From Fistularia commersonii (lineage: Eukaryota; Chordata; Actinopteri; Syngnathiformes; Fistulariidae), in NCBI GenBank assembly GCA_037954325.1, contig JBBMNZ010000029.1:10947001-11011000 (forward strand): DNA of 64,000 nucleotides, written 5' to 3'. Shown here one piece after another: positions 62,569 to 64,000 of this stretch (position 1 is its first letter; each line of letters starts with the position of its first letter). Under the pieces are notes generated by a model that was not told the DNA's origin, ran no database searches, and saw only the letters and a list, made by a program, of their open reading frames with translations. A program made the translations under genes and the position numbers.

Positions 62569-62845
62569 GACTGAAAAACCAATGAAGTATCAAATTGCAA
62601 CAACATTTGTACAATTAAATTAGATTTAGAGGAATTTTGACAGTTTTTCTTTCGTTTGTAAGTTTTATGTACTGTATGTATGTGTTTTTGTGACTTCTTT
62701 TTTTGTTTTCTTTATTTTTCAAATCAAACCACATTTGGAGAAAGTAGTCAACCCTACTTTGGCTCAACGATCTGTCGACTGGATGATCATCAGTTCTTTG
62801 TCCCACAAAGTACTTTAGTTGATCAAAATTTCAATAATTTTGTTT

Positions 62846-62905
62846 TGGTAATTACATTACATTGCATTTGGCAGACGCTTTTATCCAAAGCGACTTACAA
62901 TAGAG
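62846..62905 (-). mobile_element. SINE tail fragment (DANA/V-SINE-like)
   Basis: On the minus strand this reads TTGTAAGTCGCTTTGGATAA, AAGCGTCTGCCAAATGCAAT and GTAATGTAATTACC. It is the same conserved tail as in the SINE at 5455-5555 but better preserved; no tRNA-like head is visible beside it. Confidence 0.65.
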
Positions 62906-64000
62906 GACATACGGACTGCAAATGCACTTGCAAATACAATGGTAATATGATGACTCTGTCAACATGACTGCTATCACAACACGTACCTGTGTCAAAGGAT
63001 TGCATAAAGTTGGGGTTACCAAAATGTTGATTGCAAAGGTAGTGCAGTTACAAATTGCATGCCAGTCATAGGAAAAAAAATAAAAAGATAAATGAATAGA
63101 TAGCCTGTCGTCTATCCTTTATTTGGCATTTGTCAGTTCTATGATGTCCAAGCAGTCAGTCTGGGTAGTCTTTCTTCAAACACACCATGGGCAAATGAAC
63201 ATGCAGTCAAACATGCAAGCTACTTAAGAACTTCAGTAAGCTTACAATTCATGTCTACCAGGGAGAGTTACTAAAAACTGATTACTCTCAATGAGTAGGA
63301 AAGCTGGACCAAGTTACCAAAAGCTTACCACTATCATAAGCACTTTTAATTTTTTTCTCCAAGTCAGTCTATCATTATTATTCCATAGAAGGGAATTGCC
63401 ACCACTTCAAACCGTTCATAAAAATTACACCACTGACATCAGTCCAATTAATAAGCTGAGAAAGAGAAAAATGGAGGATTCAATCTCTTCTTACATGAAG
63501 ATCGTTAAGTCCGAATAGATTCGACCATTACTGATGATCATTTTACAGCCTTCTTTGGGCAAGCTACCAGCAACTACTGTCTGGACTATGCAACCCTGGC
63601 TGACTCCTTTTAGAGTAGAGACTGTAAATGTTCTAAATTGTATTGTGCCATAGGGGGGTCATGCAGTTATGTAAGGAACAGCAACGTATATATAATATCT
63701 GCATAATATAATTAGTATATTTATACGTTAATATATGTTTAGCATTTTTAAATGTCAATAGATAAGTCATTTAAAAAGAAGTGTGGAACCTGATACAGTG
63801 TGAGCACCAGTGATATGACACATTCTTGTGTTTATGACCAATGACTGAGCAAATATTGGTTGATACTCTTTGGGAATTTAAAGATAATTTTAGCCTGTGA
63901 AAAAAATTAACAAAAACAAACAGGCAAAATGAAAAGATAATTGCTCTCTATTTGGTGCCTTTTACAAATGTTACAATTGAGCACAAGCAACAATAAGAGG

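Larger units (their letters stand above)
60501..64000. other. Downstream of fstl4; no gene seen
   Basis: Short ORFs show no family resemblance. It holds an A run at about 62367-62380, a GT array at 62538-62565 and a SINE tail at 62846-62905. The part 60780-62250 has little recognisable repeat and several homeobox-like words (for example CCTAATTAAATG at 61520), so it could hold conserved regulatory DNA; this is not demonstrated. Confidence 0.5.

Overview
The window is vertebrate nuclear DNA, almost certainly from a teleost fish. It is AT-rich, has long introns, GT-AG splice sites and many CA/GT microsatellites, and carries repeats typical of fish: Tc1-like transposons, RTE-type LINEs and a tRNA-derived SINE. 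I see no bacterial, phage or CRISPR content.

Only one protein-coding gene can be supported: fstl4 (follistatin-like 4) on the + strand. Twelve exons can be placed to the base between 10071 and 59344, and they join in one frame throughout. They encode two EF-hands (10071-10261, 11537-11657), two Ig domains (32082-32248 + 36800-36920, and 38128-38289 + 44594-44728), a 27-base microexon (45102-45128) and the long C-terminal domain (45848-59344), ending at TGA 59342-59344. About 703 residues are visible. The signal peptide, the Kazal domain and the promoter lie upstream of the window, so positions 1-10070 are probably intron. Positions 59345-64000 are 3' UTR and downstream DNA.

The introns hold mobile elements. 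An RTE-clade LINE family occurs as four long broken copies (3583-6352 +, 8483-9545 +, 13944-16735 -, 42014-44244 +) and a 3' stub (34415-34560 +). Other LINE remnants lie at 20395-21235 (+), 27840-29300 (-) and 39650-40190 (-). DNA transposons are a Tc1 element with long terminal repeats (32773-34252), a Tc1 deletion derivative (21651-22285), a 1.1-kb hAT-like element with a perfect 8-base target duplication (18491-19628) and a 362-base Tc1-type MITE (57693-58054). A SINE with a tRNA-Ala-like head sits inside RTE copy 1. Several short dispersed repeats, a diverged 128-base tandem duplication and a pair of tandem hairpins complete the list.

Nothing here looks like a novel multi-gene system. 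The observations most worth a second look are a roughly 37-base microinversion covering the first catalytic Asp motif of the Tc1 transposase, the 27-base fstl4 microexon, a 245-base pure hexamer array that appears to grow from a LINE tail, and the hairpin pair at 48789-48913. All family assignments rest on recalled similarity; no search was run.
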